64,000 nt of DNA. It comes from Acidimicrobiaceae bacterium (GTDB lineage Bacteria; Actinomycetota; Acidimicrobiia; Acidimicrobiales; RAAP-2). This document shows, piece after piece, positions 47,448 through 57,183 of the stretch. The notes below the pieces were generated by a model. That model was not told the DNA's origin. It saw only the letters and a list, made by a program, of their open reading frames with translations, and did no database searches. A program made the translations under genes and the position numbers. The stretch covers positions 1 to 64,000 of the forward strand of contig PNAT01000054.1 of assembly GCA_003169675.1 (NCBI GenBank), given 5' to 3'. Position 1 is the stretch's first letter, and each line of letters begins with the position of its first letter.

Positions 47448-48712
47448 GCAACGTCGAACAAGAAGATGTCGAAACCTTCAGGCAGAGGGCTCGCTCCTTC
47501 ATCCGAAACAATCTCCAGCCGATCTCTTCGGATGCCTTGGTATTCCCACTACGAAATGTTCGGAACGACGACGAAGAGTTGACGGCCGTGGCCCGGGAGC
47601 GGGAAGTCCAGCGGATGCTGTTCGATGCCGGGTTGGCTGGCATCTGCTTCCCTCGGAAATACGGTGGCCAGGAGCTGACTCCGGCACATCAACGGGCACT
47701 CAATGAGGAATTCGACGGCTACGAATACCCCTCGCGCCTGCAAGCACCGACACTCTCCCCGTGCGCAGCAGTTCTCCTCGACTTCGGTTCTGAAGAGCAG
47801 AAACTTCGGCACATACCGGCCATCCTCAATGGTGAGGAAATCTGGATGCAATTCCTCTCCGAGCCCAGCGGGGGCTCTGACGTCGCAGGCGCGCAGATGA
47901 GCGCTATCCGCGATGGTGATGAATGGGTGCTGAACGGCTCGAAGATATGGACAACTGGGGCCTGGTGGTCCGATTGGGGCCTCTGCCTCACTCGCACGAA
48001 TTGGGACGTCCCCAAACACCGCGGTCTCTCGGTCTTCATACTCCCCATTCATCAGCCGGGCCTCGAGGTTCACCGCATCGAAATGCTGAATGGTTCGAAG
48101 GAGTTCTGCCAAGAATTTCTCACTGATGTCCGGGTGCCAGACTCTGACCGCATTGGTGGCGTTGATGATGGTTGGACTGTCGGGACCCGCTGGATGTTTC
48201 ACGAGCGCATGCTCACCAATTCTCCGTTGGTTACCATGCCTACCGGCGCCGGACGCACTAGCGTGGGTGCCACATTTGTGCACGCTGTCGCTCAAGAAGC
48301 TGGCCGCGCCTCTGAGCCCCATATCCGCGACTACATCGGGGAGACCCTCATGCTCGACATCGTCGAACGCGAGCTCCAGCGTCGCATCGGCGATGGACTC
48401 GCAACGGGAACGATGGCAGACCAGGCCGCGGCAGTTGGTCGTTTGTTCTCGGGCGTTGCCGCAACCCGGATCCGCACGATCGCATTCGAGATCGCCGGCG
48501 GCGCCGGTGCGGCATGGACCGATGACGATGGGGAGCTGGCCTTCAGCGGCTCAGACTTCCTCATGCGGCAGGTGTCCTGCATAGGTGGTGGCACGACCGA
48601 AATGGCGCGCAACGTGATCAGCGAGCGCGTCCTTGGGATGCCTCGGGAGCGGACCCTCGACAAGGACATCCCCTACCGCGACGTGCCGCGCAGCGCGTCG
48701 TCACGCACCTAG
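47444..48712 (+). CDS. Acyl-CoA dehydrogenase family protein
   Basis: 422 aa; WMQFLSEPSGGSDVAGAQMSAIRDGDEWVLNGSKIWTTGAWWSDWG; ATGA overlap with the previous gene. Confidence 0.92.
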   Translation: MSNVEQEDVETFRQRARSFIRNNLQPISSDALVFPLRNVRNDDEELTAVAREREVQRMLFDAGLAGICFPRKYGGQELTPAHQRALNEEFDGYEYPSRLQAPTLSPCAAVLLDFGSEEQKLRHIPAILNGEEIWMQFLSEPSGGSDVAGAQMSAIRDGDEWVLNGSKIWTTGAWWSDWGLCLTRTNWDVPKHRGLSVFILPIHQPGLEVHRIEMLNGSKEFCQEFLTDVRVPDSDRIGGVDDGWTVGTRWMFHERMLTNSPLVTMPTGAGRTSVGATFVHAVAQEAGRASEPHIRDYIGETLMLDIVERELQRRIGDGLATGTMADQAAAVGRLFSGVAATRIRTIAFEIAGGAGAAWTDDDGELAFSGSDFLMRQVSCIGGGTTEMARNVISERVLGMPRERTLDKDIPYRDVPRSASSRT

Positions 48713-48833
48713 GGACTTCGGTCAGCTACGGTTCTCTGCTCCGCGCATGCATCACCCACTGGAGGTGTGGAGCAGGCCCGGTCCGGACGAGATCCAAAAA
48801 GGTGGGGTGCACTCCCATGGGACAATCACGCCA

Positions 48834-50462
48834 TCAGACGTCGTTGCGTTGAAGGAGGAGCACCCCTGAAGGTGTACCGCCTCCGGAAGTCACGACAGCA
48901 GTCGCGGCATCGGAAACTTGTCGAGCCTCAGCTTCATGACGAAGTTGGATGACAGCCTCATAAAGAAAGCCGAAGCCGTGCGTACGTCCCTCGGAGAGTT
49001 GCCCACCGTGAGGATTCACCGGGAGCTCTCCGTCGAGGGCAATACGGCGACCGCCGTCCAACCACTCCTGGGCCTCACCGAACCTGCAGAATCCGAGGGC
49101 CTCCAACCAGGAGATGGCATTGAACGTGAAGCCGTCGTAGAGCAGGGCGACGTCGACGTCGGACGGCTGGAGACTGGTTCGTGACCAGAGGTGCGCGGAC
49201 TGGCCGATCACTTGAGGCTCGTGAGTGATCGTGTCCTGATCCCACGAGACTCGCTCGGTAATCTGAGTTCCGACCGCTTCAATGCGGATGCCCATTCGAG
49301 GAAGGTCTGACACCACCGACGCGTCCGAGACGATGACGGCGATCGATCCATCACATGGAATATCACAGTCATACAACCCGAACGGAGAGGTAATGGGTCG
49401 GGCCGACATGTAGTCGTCCATGGTCATTGGGTCCCTGTAGATGGCCGCCGGGTTACGTGACGCATTCATTCGGCCATTGAGGGCGATCATTCCAAGCATT
49501 TCGCGGGTGGCGCCATAGCGATGGAGATATTGATTGGCGTTCATGGCGATCCAGTTGGAAGCCGACATGGCGCCGAAGGGCATCCGCCAGGCCGATGGTC
49601 CCGACGAGCGCCCACCACCGGAGCCACCGAGGCGAAGCGTGGCATACGTAGATTCCCACACCGTGCGGAAGCACAAGACATGACGACAGAGACCGGATGC
49701 GACTGCCAGCATGGCGGCGATGACAGAGCCACCTGGACCTGGAAGGTCTCCGCCGCCATTGGTCCAAGTGGGGTGGAGCCGGAGCGCCTCCTCAACAGCC
49801 GTGATCCCCCCTTCGCTCATACCCATTCCCGCATAACCCGGATAGGTTGAAAGTCCGTCGATGTCTTCGAGTTGCAAACCAGCATCAGCAACGGCCTTGA
49901 GGCAGGCATCGATGGTCAGCGAGAGGGGATCAACCATCAACCGCCGGCCGAGCGTCGATCGACCCACACCCGAAAGGACGGAACGGTGTTCGAAACGATC
50001 GTCACTCAAGGGTGCCCGTGCAACCGGGCGCCGGGGTTCTGGAACAACGTCCGCTTCCGACTCCTGGCCCGTGAGCTCAAAAAGAGGTATCCAGATGTCC
50101 TCTTCGTTGGTGAACCTGACGACGACCTGCTGACCGATGTGGACCTCCTCGGGGTCACAATTGACGATGTTGGTAGTGAGCCGGACCCCTGGTTCTTCAG
50201 CCAGCGCCACCACGGCGATGACATATGGAGGTGTGAAGTCCGGATGCCATTGGTGTTGATTCACGGTGTATCCGATGATCGTGCCACGACCAGAAACAAT
50301 GGTCGGTTCATACTCTCGACTCCGACACACCGGACAGATCGGCACGGGAGGATGAACGAGGGTGCCACATTGCGTACAGCCTTGGATGCGAAGCTGTCCG
50401 TCAACACCGGATGTCCAGAACCACTCGGTGGCCGGTGTCAGTTCGGGAAGGGGCCTCATCAC
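48834..50462 (-). CDS. DUF35 (Zn-ribbon + OB-fold) - thiolase/lipid-transfer-like fusion protein
   Basis: N-term QGCTQCGTLVHPPVPICPVCRSREYEPTIVSGRGTIIGYTVNQH (4-Cys ribbon, OB); C-term VGRSTLGRRLMVDPLSLTIDACLKAVADAGLQLEDIDGLSTYPG...VNPHGGQLSEGRTHGFGFLYEAVIQLR (thiolase-like). Confidence 0.9.
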   Translation of the reverse strand: MMRPLPELTPATEWFWTSGVDGQLRIQGCTQCGTLVHPPVPICPVCRSREYEPTIVSGRGTIIGYTVNQHQWHPDFTPPYVIAVVALAEEPGVRLTTNIVNCDPEEVHIGQQVVVRFTNEEDIWIPLFELTGQESEADVVPEPRRPVARAPLSDDRFEHRSVLSGVGRSTLGRRLMVDPLSLTIDACLKAVADAGLQLEDIDGLSTYPGYAGMGMSEGGITAVEEALRLHPTWTNGGGDLPGPGGSVIAAMLAVASGLCRHVLCFRTVWESTYATLRLGGSGGGRSSGPSAWRMPFGAMSASNWIAMNANQYLHRYGATREMLGMIALNGRMNASRNPAAIYRDPMTMDDYMSARPITSPFGLYDCDIPCDGSIAVIVSDASVVSDLPRMGIRIEAVGTQITERVSWDQDTITHEPQVIGQSAHLWSRTSLQPSDVDVALLYDGFTFNAISWLEALGFCRFGEAQEWLDGGRRIALDGELPVNPHGGQLSEGRTHGFGFLYEAVIQLRHEAEARQVSDAATAVVTSGGGTPSGVLLLQRNDV

Positions 50463-51511
50463 CCCTCGCTTAGGTTGGCAACAATCTGGGGCAAATCGAG
50501 AGTCGTCCGGATGCCTGGATCAGCCATACAGACGAAAGGCACCGCGTTGAGGGCTCGGTTGGCTGTGTAACCCGGCGACGCCTCACCCATCTGCTCAAGC
50601 GTGACGGCGAGGCGCATCTCAATCTCCAGCGGCGCATCTCCCGCTACCGAAAGACGCCAACCTGTCGGGCGAACATCCCATGGCGGATCGAGGTCGGTGG
50701 TGCAGTACCACATGGCCGAGAAACTCAAGAGTGTCGTGCCCGACCGGACTCCAGCTACATGCAGTCGTTGCGCGGCCACCGTGCCGGCCTCAATCGTTCC
50801 GGCCGCAATCACAGTTGTACGTGCGGCCACGGCAACTTCCCCACTTGCCTCCACTGAGTCGAGCGGGAGCGAGAGCGCCTCGGCCACAAGGCGAAGTGAT
50901 GGACCAAATCCCTCGGCGCCATGGCTCCATCGACTCGGCTCGAATTCTGCCGGATCTTTGCCGAATCCCATCAATTCGAACAACAGGTCTGGCGAGTCTC
51001 GTTGGGAGAGATCGGCAAATTCCTCAATCGAAAGATGGTCGAGCCTCCGTTGTATCGAAGTCAGCACCAACGGGATGGCTTCGGAGATGAACCCCGGGCT
51101 GACACCGGTGCTGTGAATTGAGGTGCCGCCGCTCTGGCATGCTGCCTCGACTCTCTTGCGCCATTGGGGATCCATGCTCGGGGGATGGTGGAATTCGCCC
51201 CGTGTGGTCACTATGTTCAATCCCGATTCCAAGAGTCGACACACGTCATCGAAATTGCACTCTCGAGGCATGTAGAGCACGCAGTCGGCGTCGAGATCAA
51301 GGATCTCTTCGATGTTCATGGTGGCCAATATCCCGGTGGTCCCGGTTCCACAGAGATCACCGGCGTCTGCCCCAACCTTGTCGGTGGAAAACACATAAAG
51401 GCCGACCAATGCCATGTGTGGATGCTCAATCGCACCCCGTAAGGACCGTGTCCCTATGTTCCCGGTCGCCCATTGAACCACTCGGTACGGCTTTGATCCC
51501 CAGATGCTCAC
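50459..51511 (-). CDS. Dihydrodipicolinate reductase-like NAD(P)-binding protein
   Basis: VSIWGSKPYRVVQWATGNIGTRSLRGAIEHPHMALVGLYVFSTDKVGADAGDLCG; overlap with the downstream thiolase start. Confidence 0.8.
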   Translation of the reverse strand: MSIWGSKPYRVVQWATGNIGTRSLRGAIEHPHMALVGLYVFSTDKVGADAGDLCGTGTTGILATMNIEEILDLDADCVLYMPRECNFDDVCRLLESGLNIVTTRGEFHHPPSMDPQWRKRVEAACQSGGTSIHSTGVSPGFISEAIPLVLTSIQRRLDHLSIEEFADLSQRDSPDLLFELMGFGKDPAEFEPSRWSHGAEGFGPSLRLVAEALSLPLDSVEASGEVAVAARTTVIAAGTIEAGTVAAQRLHVAGVRSGTTLLSFSAMWYCTTDLDPPWDVRPTGWRLSVAGDAPLEIEMRLAVTLEQMGEASPGYTANRALNAVPFVCMADPGIRTTLDLPQIVANLSEG

Positions 51512-51630
51512 GTTTTCACCTTTCTTGCCATTGACCGCGTCTCGGCCCGTAAAGATCCCATGTCCTCGATCACCGAATCGGGCAATGCGGAGAACGGGCT
51601 CCACCGTTGGGCACAGCGCTCAGACCGTGA

Positions 51631-52569
51631 TCATTGCTCCGACCCACCACCGTCTGCCAATGAGGCCTTGTAGAGCACGTTGGCGGCCAAGCGCATATGA
51701 GCCGCGTCGACCAGTTTGCCGTCGCGCCCGATTGCCCCCACGCCCGCCTCTTCTGAGCTGCGATACGCCTCCATGGATTCGCGCGCATCAGCGATCTCCT
51801 GAGCAGTCGGGGAAAACACTTCGTGGGCGATCGCAACTTGATCAGGGTGAATGGCCCATTTCCCGTCGAAGCCCAAGAGGCTGGCGTGCATGGCCGAACG
51901 CCGGTATCCCTCGGGATCCCTATACGCAGGAAAGGGCGCATCAATGGCATCAATGCCGGCGCCCCTCGCGGCGGACAGGACCTGGACCCGGGCGTAGTGC
52001 CAGAAGTCGCCCGGGTACTCGCCGATGGGGTCGAAATTGCCGTCAACCCGTGCCCGCAACGAGGCAGAAAGGTCACCGGCCCCGAATATGATCGCCTCCA
52101 GCCGATCGCTGGCCTGCGCAATTCCAGCAGCATTGGAGAGGCCTTCTGCCTCTTCAATGAGCACCTCGAGCCCGATCCGCTTGGAGAGCTTCAGCTTGGT
52201 TTCAAGCTGCGTGAGCAGCACATCGACCCACCACACGTCGCGGGCCGTTCGCGCCTTTGGAATGATGAGCACGTCGAGCGCCTCCCGAGCACCCGTCACG
52301 ACTTCAATGATGTCGTCGTGACACCACTTGGTCTCCAGGCCATTCACCCTGACGGCCCGGACGATACGACCCCAATCGCAGCCCGTCAGTGCGCCGACCG
52401 CGATCCCTCTCGCCTCTTCCTTCATGGCCGGCGCACAGGCGTCTTCGAGATCGAGAAAGACGAGATCGGCGCCTGAGTTCGCTGCCTTCTCGCACATACG
52501 CTCGCTGCTGGCCGGTGTGGCCAGTTCGGAACGCCGGGCTCGTGGATCTCTCAACACAGGTACCTCCAT
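51631..52569 (-). CDS. HpcH/HpaI aldolase / citrate lyase beta-like CoA-ester lyase
   Basis: 312 aa; MCEKAANSGADLVFLDLEDACAPAMKEEARGIA, VLIEEAEGLSNAAGIAQASDRLEAIIFGAGDLSASL, GFDGKWAIHPDQVAIAHEVFSPT. Confidence 0.92.
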   Translation of the reverse strand: MEVPVLRDPRARRSELATPASSERMCEKAANSGADLVFLDLEDACAPAMKEEARGIAVGALTGCDWGRIVRAVRVNGLETKWCHDDIIEVVTGAREALDVLIIPKARTARDVWWVDVLLTQLETKLKLSKRIGLEVLIEEAEGLSNAAGIAQASDRLEAIIFGAGDLSASLRARVDGNFDPIGEYPGDFWHYARVQVLSAARGAGIDAIDAPFPAYRDPEGYRRSAMHASLLGFDGKWAIHPDQVAIAHEVFSPTAQEIADARESMEAYRSSEEAGVGAIGRDGKLVDAAHMRLAANVLYKASLADGGGSEQ

Positions 52570-52579
52570 GAACTGGGGG

Positions 52580-53782
52580 TCAGATGGCGCCGGCCGCTCG
52601 GAGGGCAGCCAGGCGGGCGGGATCTACGTTGAGCAACTCTCCGAAGACTGCATCACTGTCAGCTCCCAGATCCCGGCCCAAAAAGTCGATGCGCCCCGGC
52701 GTCTCGGTCAGCTGTGCGACGGGGGCCTGTACCGTCATCGGCCCGAGGTCAGGGTCGTCGATCGAGACGAAGAAGCCCCTGGCCCGTAAGTGTTCGTCTT
52801 CCAGGAGCTGTTTGGCATCGTAAATCCGCGCTGCGGTGACCTGTTCTCGTTCGAACACCTTCATGGCCTCGTCGAGCGTCCGGTTGGCCACCCAATCGGC
52901 GACAAGTTTGTCCACTTCGTGTGCCTTCTCTTGACGATGAACCGGATCCACATAGCCGGGATTGGTGGCAAGGTCGGGACGATCGATGGCCACATAGACC
53001 CGCTGGGCAATCGTCGGGGACGCGCTTGAGATCGCGATCCATTTGCCATCACTGGTCCGGTAGGCGTTCCGGGGAGCACTGGCATCGAGACGATTTCCCA
53101 CGCGACCCGGAATCGTCTCCAGCTGGTCATAGACCAGCGTCGACGACTCAATAAGCCGGGCCAGCGGCTCTATGAGATTGACATCGACGAGCTGGCCGGG
53201 CCCTCCGTTGACGTCTCGGTGGTACAGGGCCATCATCACGGCGTAGGTGGCGGCGAGCGAGGCGACGCCGTCAGCCAGCATGAACGGAGGGAGGGTCGGC
53301 GGGCCTTCTGGTTGCCCGACCACATGGGCAAATCCGCTCATGGCCTCGGCCAGCGTGCCGTAGCCGGGGAAATCGCTCTTCGGACCCCCTCTGCCGTAGC
53401 CGCTCACGTGGAGCATCACGATGTGCGGGTGGCGCTTGTGCACAGCTTCATAGTCGATCCCCCAGCGCAGAAGGGCGCTTGGACGGTTGCCGACGATGAG
53501 GACGTCGCTGACCTCAAGCAGTTCGTGGAAGAGCTCCTGACCTTCGATTTTGCGTAAATCAAGGGTCACGCAACGCTTATTTCGGCTGACGCTTTTCCAG
53601 ACCAGACCGATGCCGTTCTTACGAGTGCCCCACGTTCGCATCGGGTCGCCCGCTGAGGGTGGTTCAACTTTGATGATCTCTGCGCCGAACTCGCCGAGAG
53701 CGGTCCCGACCATTGGGCCGGCCGCCAATGTAGCCGCCTCGACCACCCGGATGCCGCTGAGTGCGGCACCTGGCTCACTCAT
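52580..53782 (-). CDS. CaiB/BaiF family CoA-transferase
   Basis: Start MSEPGAALSGIRVVEAATLAAGPMVGTALGEFGAEIIKVEPPSAGDPMRTWG; overlaps the upstream LLM gene end (53775). Confidence 0.92.
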   Translation of the reverse strand: MSEPGAALSGIRVVEAATLAAGPMVGTALGEFGAEIIKVEPPSAGDPMRTWGTRKNGIGLVWKSVSRNKRCVTLDLRKIEGQELFHELLEVSDVLIVGNRPSALLRWGIDYEAVHKRHPHIVMLHVSGYGRGGPKSDFPGYGTLAEAMSGFAHVVGQPEGPPTLPPFMLADGVASLAATYAVMMALYHRDVNGGPGQLVDVNLIEPLARLIESSTLVYDQLETIPGRVGNRLDASAPRNAYRTSDGKWIAISSASPTIAQRVYVAIDRPDLATNPGYVDPVHRQEKAHEVDKLVADWVANRTLDEAMKVFEREQVTAARIYDAKQLLEDEHLRARGFFVSIDDPDLGPMTVQAPVAQLTETPGRIDFLGRDLGADSDAVFGELLNVDPARLAALRAAGAI

Positions 53783-55124
53783 GGAGAGACCCGCCTGGGC
53801 GAGCGAGGCCGAGAGTCTCACGAAGCGTGTGACCGGTGTAGTGGTCACGGAAGACGCCTCGGCGTTGAAGCTCGGGAACGACGAGCCGAACCACATCCTC
53901 GTACGCACCCGGAGTGTGCGTGGCGGCAATGACGAACCCGTCGCAAGCGTCGGTTTCAATCCACTCTTCCATCTGGTCAGCCACCTCGGGACCCGTGCCG
54001 ACGAAGCGAGGGCCCTGGAGCAACGTCGCACGATGGCCGGCCAAGTCGGCCAGCGTGACGGTATCTCCGCCAATGTGCTTGCGAAGATTCTGGACGAGCC
54101 CGCGGATTCCCGAAACTGACTCGATCAATTCGTCGGTGATGGGGGAATCGAGCTCGAGTCCGGAGAAGTCGTAGTTCATCAATTCCGAAAGCAGGGTCAA
54201 CGACGCTTTGGGGTCCACGAGTTCGTTGAGAAACAGCTGCTCGCGCTCCTCGGCGTGCGCGTGAGACTCACCGACAACTGTGTAGACCATCGGCAGCATC
54301 TTCACCGATGCCGGATCACGACCGGCGGCTCCAATCGACTCCTTCTGATCTTTGTAATGCGCACGGGCGATGTCGATGTCGGGGTCGCCCGAGAAGATCA
54401 ACTCGGCCCAGCGGGCAGCGAAATCCCGGCCACGTCCCGACGAACCGGCTTGGAGCAAGACTGGTCGACCCTGCGGCGACCTTGGTACGGTGAGCGGACC
54501 ACGCACGCTGAACCACTTACCTTCGTAGTTGAGCTCGTGGACCTTGTCGGGGTCAGCAAAGTAACCGTTCTCCCGATCCAGCACGAGGGCATTGTCTTCC
54601 CACGTGTCCCACAGCCCGGTGGTCGCCTCGAGAAACTCGTCGGCCCTGTCATAGCGGGCATCATGGGCAAGATGCTCCTTGAGCCCGTAGTTCTGGGCCT
54701 CGCTGTCGTTGACCGACGTGACCACGTTCCATGCCGCTCGGCCACCGGACAGATGATCGAGCGTGGCAAACGTACGGGCAACGTGGAATGGTGAGTAATA
54801 GGTGGTCGAATACGTGGCGCCGAGGCCAATCCGCTGGGTCGCTCCGGCGCAGACACCGAGCACAATGCTCAGGTCCAGCTTGACGGGTCGCGCCCCCAGC
54901 CGTACGGCATCGGCCACCGATCCGCCGTAGATCCCGGGCATGGCCAGGCGATCGTCGAAGAACATCATGTCGAAACAGCCCTCTTCGAGGGTCCGGCCCA
55001 ACTTGGCGTAGTAGCTGGCATCGAGAAAGCCGTGTTCGGTGGCCGGATGACGCCAAGATCCGGCGTAGACCGTGGTGCTGCCGGCTTGCATGAAACCCAC
55101 CAGGGACATCTGGCGTTTTGCCAT
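53775..55124 (-). CDS. NtaA/SnaA/DszA-type FMN-dependent LLM monooxygenase
   Basis: 449 aa; GCFDMMFFDDRLAMPGIYGG, FHVARTFATLDHLSGGRAAWNVVTSVNDSEAQNYGL, LQAGSSGRGRDFAARWAELIFS. Confidence 0.93.
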   Translation of the reverse strand: MAKRQMSLVGFMQAGSTTVYAGSWRHPATEHGFLDASYYAKLGRTLEEGCFDMMFFDDRLAMPGIYGGSVADAVRLGARPVKLDLSIVLGVCAGATQRIGLGATYSTTYYSPFHVARTFATLDHLSGGRAAWNVVTSVNDSEAQNYGLKEHLAHDARYDRADEFLEATTGLWDTWEDNALVLDRENGYFADPDKVHELNYEGKWFSVRGPLTVPRSPQGRPVLLQAGSSGRGRDFAARWAELIFSGDPDIDIARAHYKDQKESIGAAGRDPASVKMLPMVYTVVGESHAHAEEREQLFLNELVDPKASLTLLSELMNYDFSGLELDSPITDELIESVSGIRGLVQNLRKHIGGDTVTLADLAGHRATLLQGPRFVGTGPEVADQMEEWIETDACDGFVIAATHTPGAYEDVVRLVVPELQRRGVFRDHYTGHTLRETLGLARPGGSLHE

Positions 55125-55176
55125 ATCTCTCAGCGTGCTCCTCTATATTGGCGCCGTTCGCCATTTGAAATGTAAT

Positions 55177-55192
55177 ATCTGATATGCCAGAT
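55177..55192. promoter_or_regulatory. Candidate GntR autoregulatory operator overlapping its start codon (ATCTG-N6-CAGAT; nested ATATC-T-GATAT)
   Basis: Inverted repeats in the divergent intergenic region, ATG at 55184 inside the repeat. Confidence 0.5.
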
Positions 55193-55825
55193 TTCAACTC
55201 GATCGGGGGCACGGTACGGGCCCGCGCCGCCAATGAGCTGCGGGACCGGGTTCTCACCGGCCGCCTGCAGCCAGGAACGCGGCTGGACCTCGACGAGATC
55301 ACGCGGGAGTTCGGCATCAGCCGCACACCGGTCCGAGAGGCGCTGCTCGAACTCTCCTATGAAGGCCTGGTCACCGTGACTCCTCGAAGCGGGATCACCG
55401 TCCTGGGGATCACGCCCGAGGATGCCGTCGACAATTTTGCCGTCTTGGCCACGCTCTCCGGCAAGGCGGCCGAGTGGGCGGCTACTCGCATCACCAAGGC
55501 GGAACTCGATCAGCTTCACGTGACCGCTGACGCCGTGGCCACCGCGGAGGATGTCGTGGCCGCCAATTGGCGCTTCCACCGTGCCGTCAACCTTGCCTCG
55601 GGGTCACGGCGCCTGCTGATCTATCTTCGCCAGGCAGTACGGGCGGTACCGGCGAGCTATTTCGAACTTTTCCCCGAGCAGGTCCGCAGGAGCCACGCTG
55701 ACCATGCCACCCTCCTTGACGCCATTGACCGCGGTGATGCCACGGCAGCTCGGTCGCTCGCCGAGAGTCACGTCCTCGATGCTGGAGCCGCGCTGGGTGA
55801 CTGGCTGCGGTTACACAAGTCGTAA
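55184..55825 (+). CDS. GntR family transcriptional regulator (FCD/FadR-like)
   Basis: 213 aa; LRDRVLTGRLQPGTRLDLDEITREFGISRTPVREALLELSYEGLVTVTPRSGITV. Confidence 0.93.
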   Translation: MPDFNSIGGTVRARAANELRDRVLTGRLQPGTRLDLDEITREFGISRTPVREALLELSYEGLVTVTPRSGITVLGITPEDAVDNFAVLATLSGKAAEWAATRITKAELDQLHVTADAVATAEDVVAANWRFHRAVNLASGSRRLLIYLRQAVRAVPASYFELFPEQVRRSHADHATLLDAIDRGDATAARSLAESHVLDAGAALGDWLRLHKS

Positions 55826-55868
55826 CTCGAGAGGCCGGAGGAGCAGCCAACCGCCGTGGCACGGTGAC

Positions 55869-57170
55869 TCAACTCGACGCCGCGGCAACGGCGCGTTTGG
55901 CCCGGACTCGGTATCCCTCGAGCTTCTCGTCAGCAGTGCGCACTCTCGTGCTTCGTGACATGGTGGACACGTCGTGTCCGGCTGCTTTGGCTCGCAGGGC
56001 CCCCACGGTGGCCTGGTCCTTCGGGAGATGGACGAATGGGTCGAACGAAAACCAACGCATGGCGTTTTCATACGTCATTTTCCGAACATCGTCCTCCGGG
56101 ACGGCGTACTTGACGAACTCCGTTCCGAGCTCTTCGGGAGCGGAAGGCCACATTGAGTCGCTGTGCGGAAAGTCCGCCTCCCAGCAGATGTTGTCGATGC
56201 CAATGCGGTTGCGCATCTCGATTCCGACCGGGTCGCTGATGAAGCACGTCAGGAAGTGCTCCCTGAACACCTCACTGGGAACCCGTCCACCGAAGTCCTG
56301 GAGCGTCCAGGCGCGATGCATCTCATAGACCCGGTCGACGCGCTCAAGGAAGTACGGCACCCAGCCCGTTCCGCCTTCGGAAAGGGCAACCCGCAAGTCT
56401 GGATAGTTCTTGAGGACACGAGACCACAGCAAGTCAGCTGCTGCAGATTGAATGTTCATCGGCTGCAGTGACATCATGACGTCCGGCGGGGAATCGACCG
56501 CCGGGATCGACATCCGTCCCGAAGATCCAAGGTGGATGGAAAGCACGGTCCCGGTGTCGCAACATGCCCGCCAGACAGGATCCCAATAGTCATCATGGAA
56601 GCTGGGGTAACCCAGAGCGGCGGGGTTCTCAGTGAAACTTAGGGAATGACAACCCTTTTCGGACACCCTGCGAATTTCGTCGGCCGTCTGCTGCGCGTCC
56701 CAGATCACCGGCACTGCCATCGGGATGAACCGACCCGGGTACGCTCCGCACCACTCGTCAATGTGCCAGTCGTTGTAGGCCCGCACCAGGGCCTGGGACA
56801 GCTTCAGGTCATCGCTGACAAACGTGCGCGCCGTGAACGTGGGGAATGATGGAAAGTTCATGGAGGCCAGCACACCCCCGGCATCCATGTCCTTCACCCT
56901 TTCGTCCACGTCGTAGCAACCTGGACGAACCTCGTCGAGGCTCTGGGGCTCCATCCCGTACTCCTCCTTGGGGCGGCCGGCCACGGCATTGAGGGCGGCG
57001 GTCTCCATGACCAATTGGCCGAAGACCCAGACATCTGATCCCGCTTCATTACGGACCAGCTTGGGTGCGCGGTCAAGGTAGGAGGCGTCCAAATGGTGGA
57101 CGAAGAGATCAGGTGGCTCAATGATGTGATCGTCGACGCTGATCAGGATGAGGTCAGCAACCTCGGTCAT
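55869..57170 (-). CDS. Amidohydrolase family protein
   Basis: 433 aa; LILISVDDHIIEPPDLF, GGVLASMNFPSFP, IGIDNICWEADFPHSDSMWPSAPEEL. Confidence 0.92.
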   Translation of the reverse strand: MTEVADLILISVDDHIIEPPDLFVHHLDASYLDRAPKLVRNEAGSDVWVFGQLVMETAALNAVAGRPKEEYGMEPQSLDEVRPGCYDVDERVKDMDAGGVLASMNFPSFPTFTARTFVSDDLKLSQALVRAYNDWHIDEWCGAYPGRFIPMAVPVIWDAQQTADEIRRVSEKGCHSLSFTENPAALGYPSFHDDYWDPVWRACCDTGTVLSIHLGSSGRMSIPAVDSPPDVMMSLQPMNIQSAAADLLWSRVLKNYPDLRVALSEGGTGWVPYFLERVDRVYEMHRAWTLQDFGGRVPSEVFREHFLTCFISDPVGIEMRNRIGIDNICWEADFPHSDSMWPSAPEELGTEFVKYAVPEDDVRKMTYENAMRWFSFDPFVHLPKDQATVGALRAKAAGHDVSTMSRSTRVRTADEKLEGYRVRAKRAVAAASS

Positions 57171-57183
57171 CGGGTTCCTCTCC

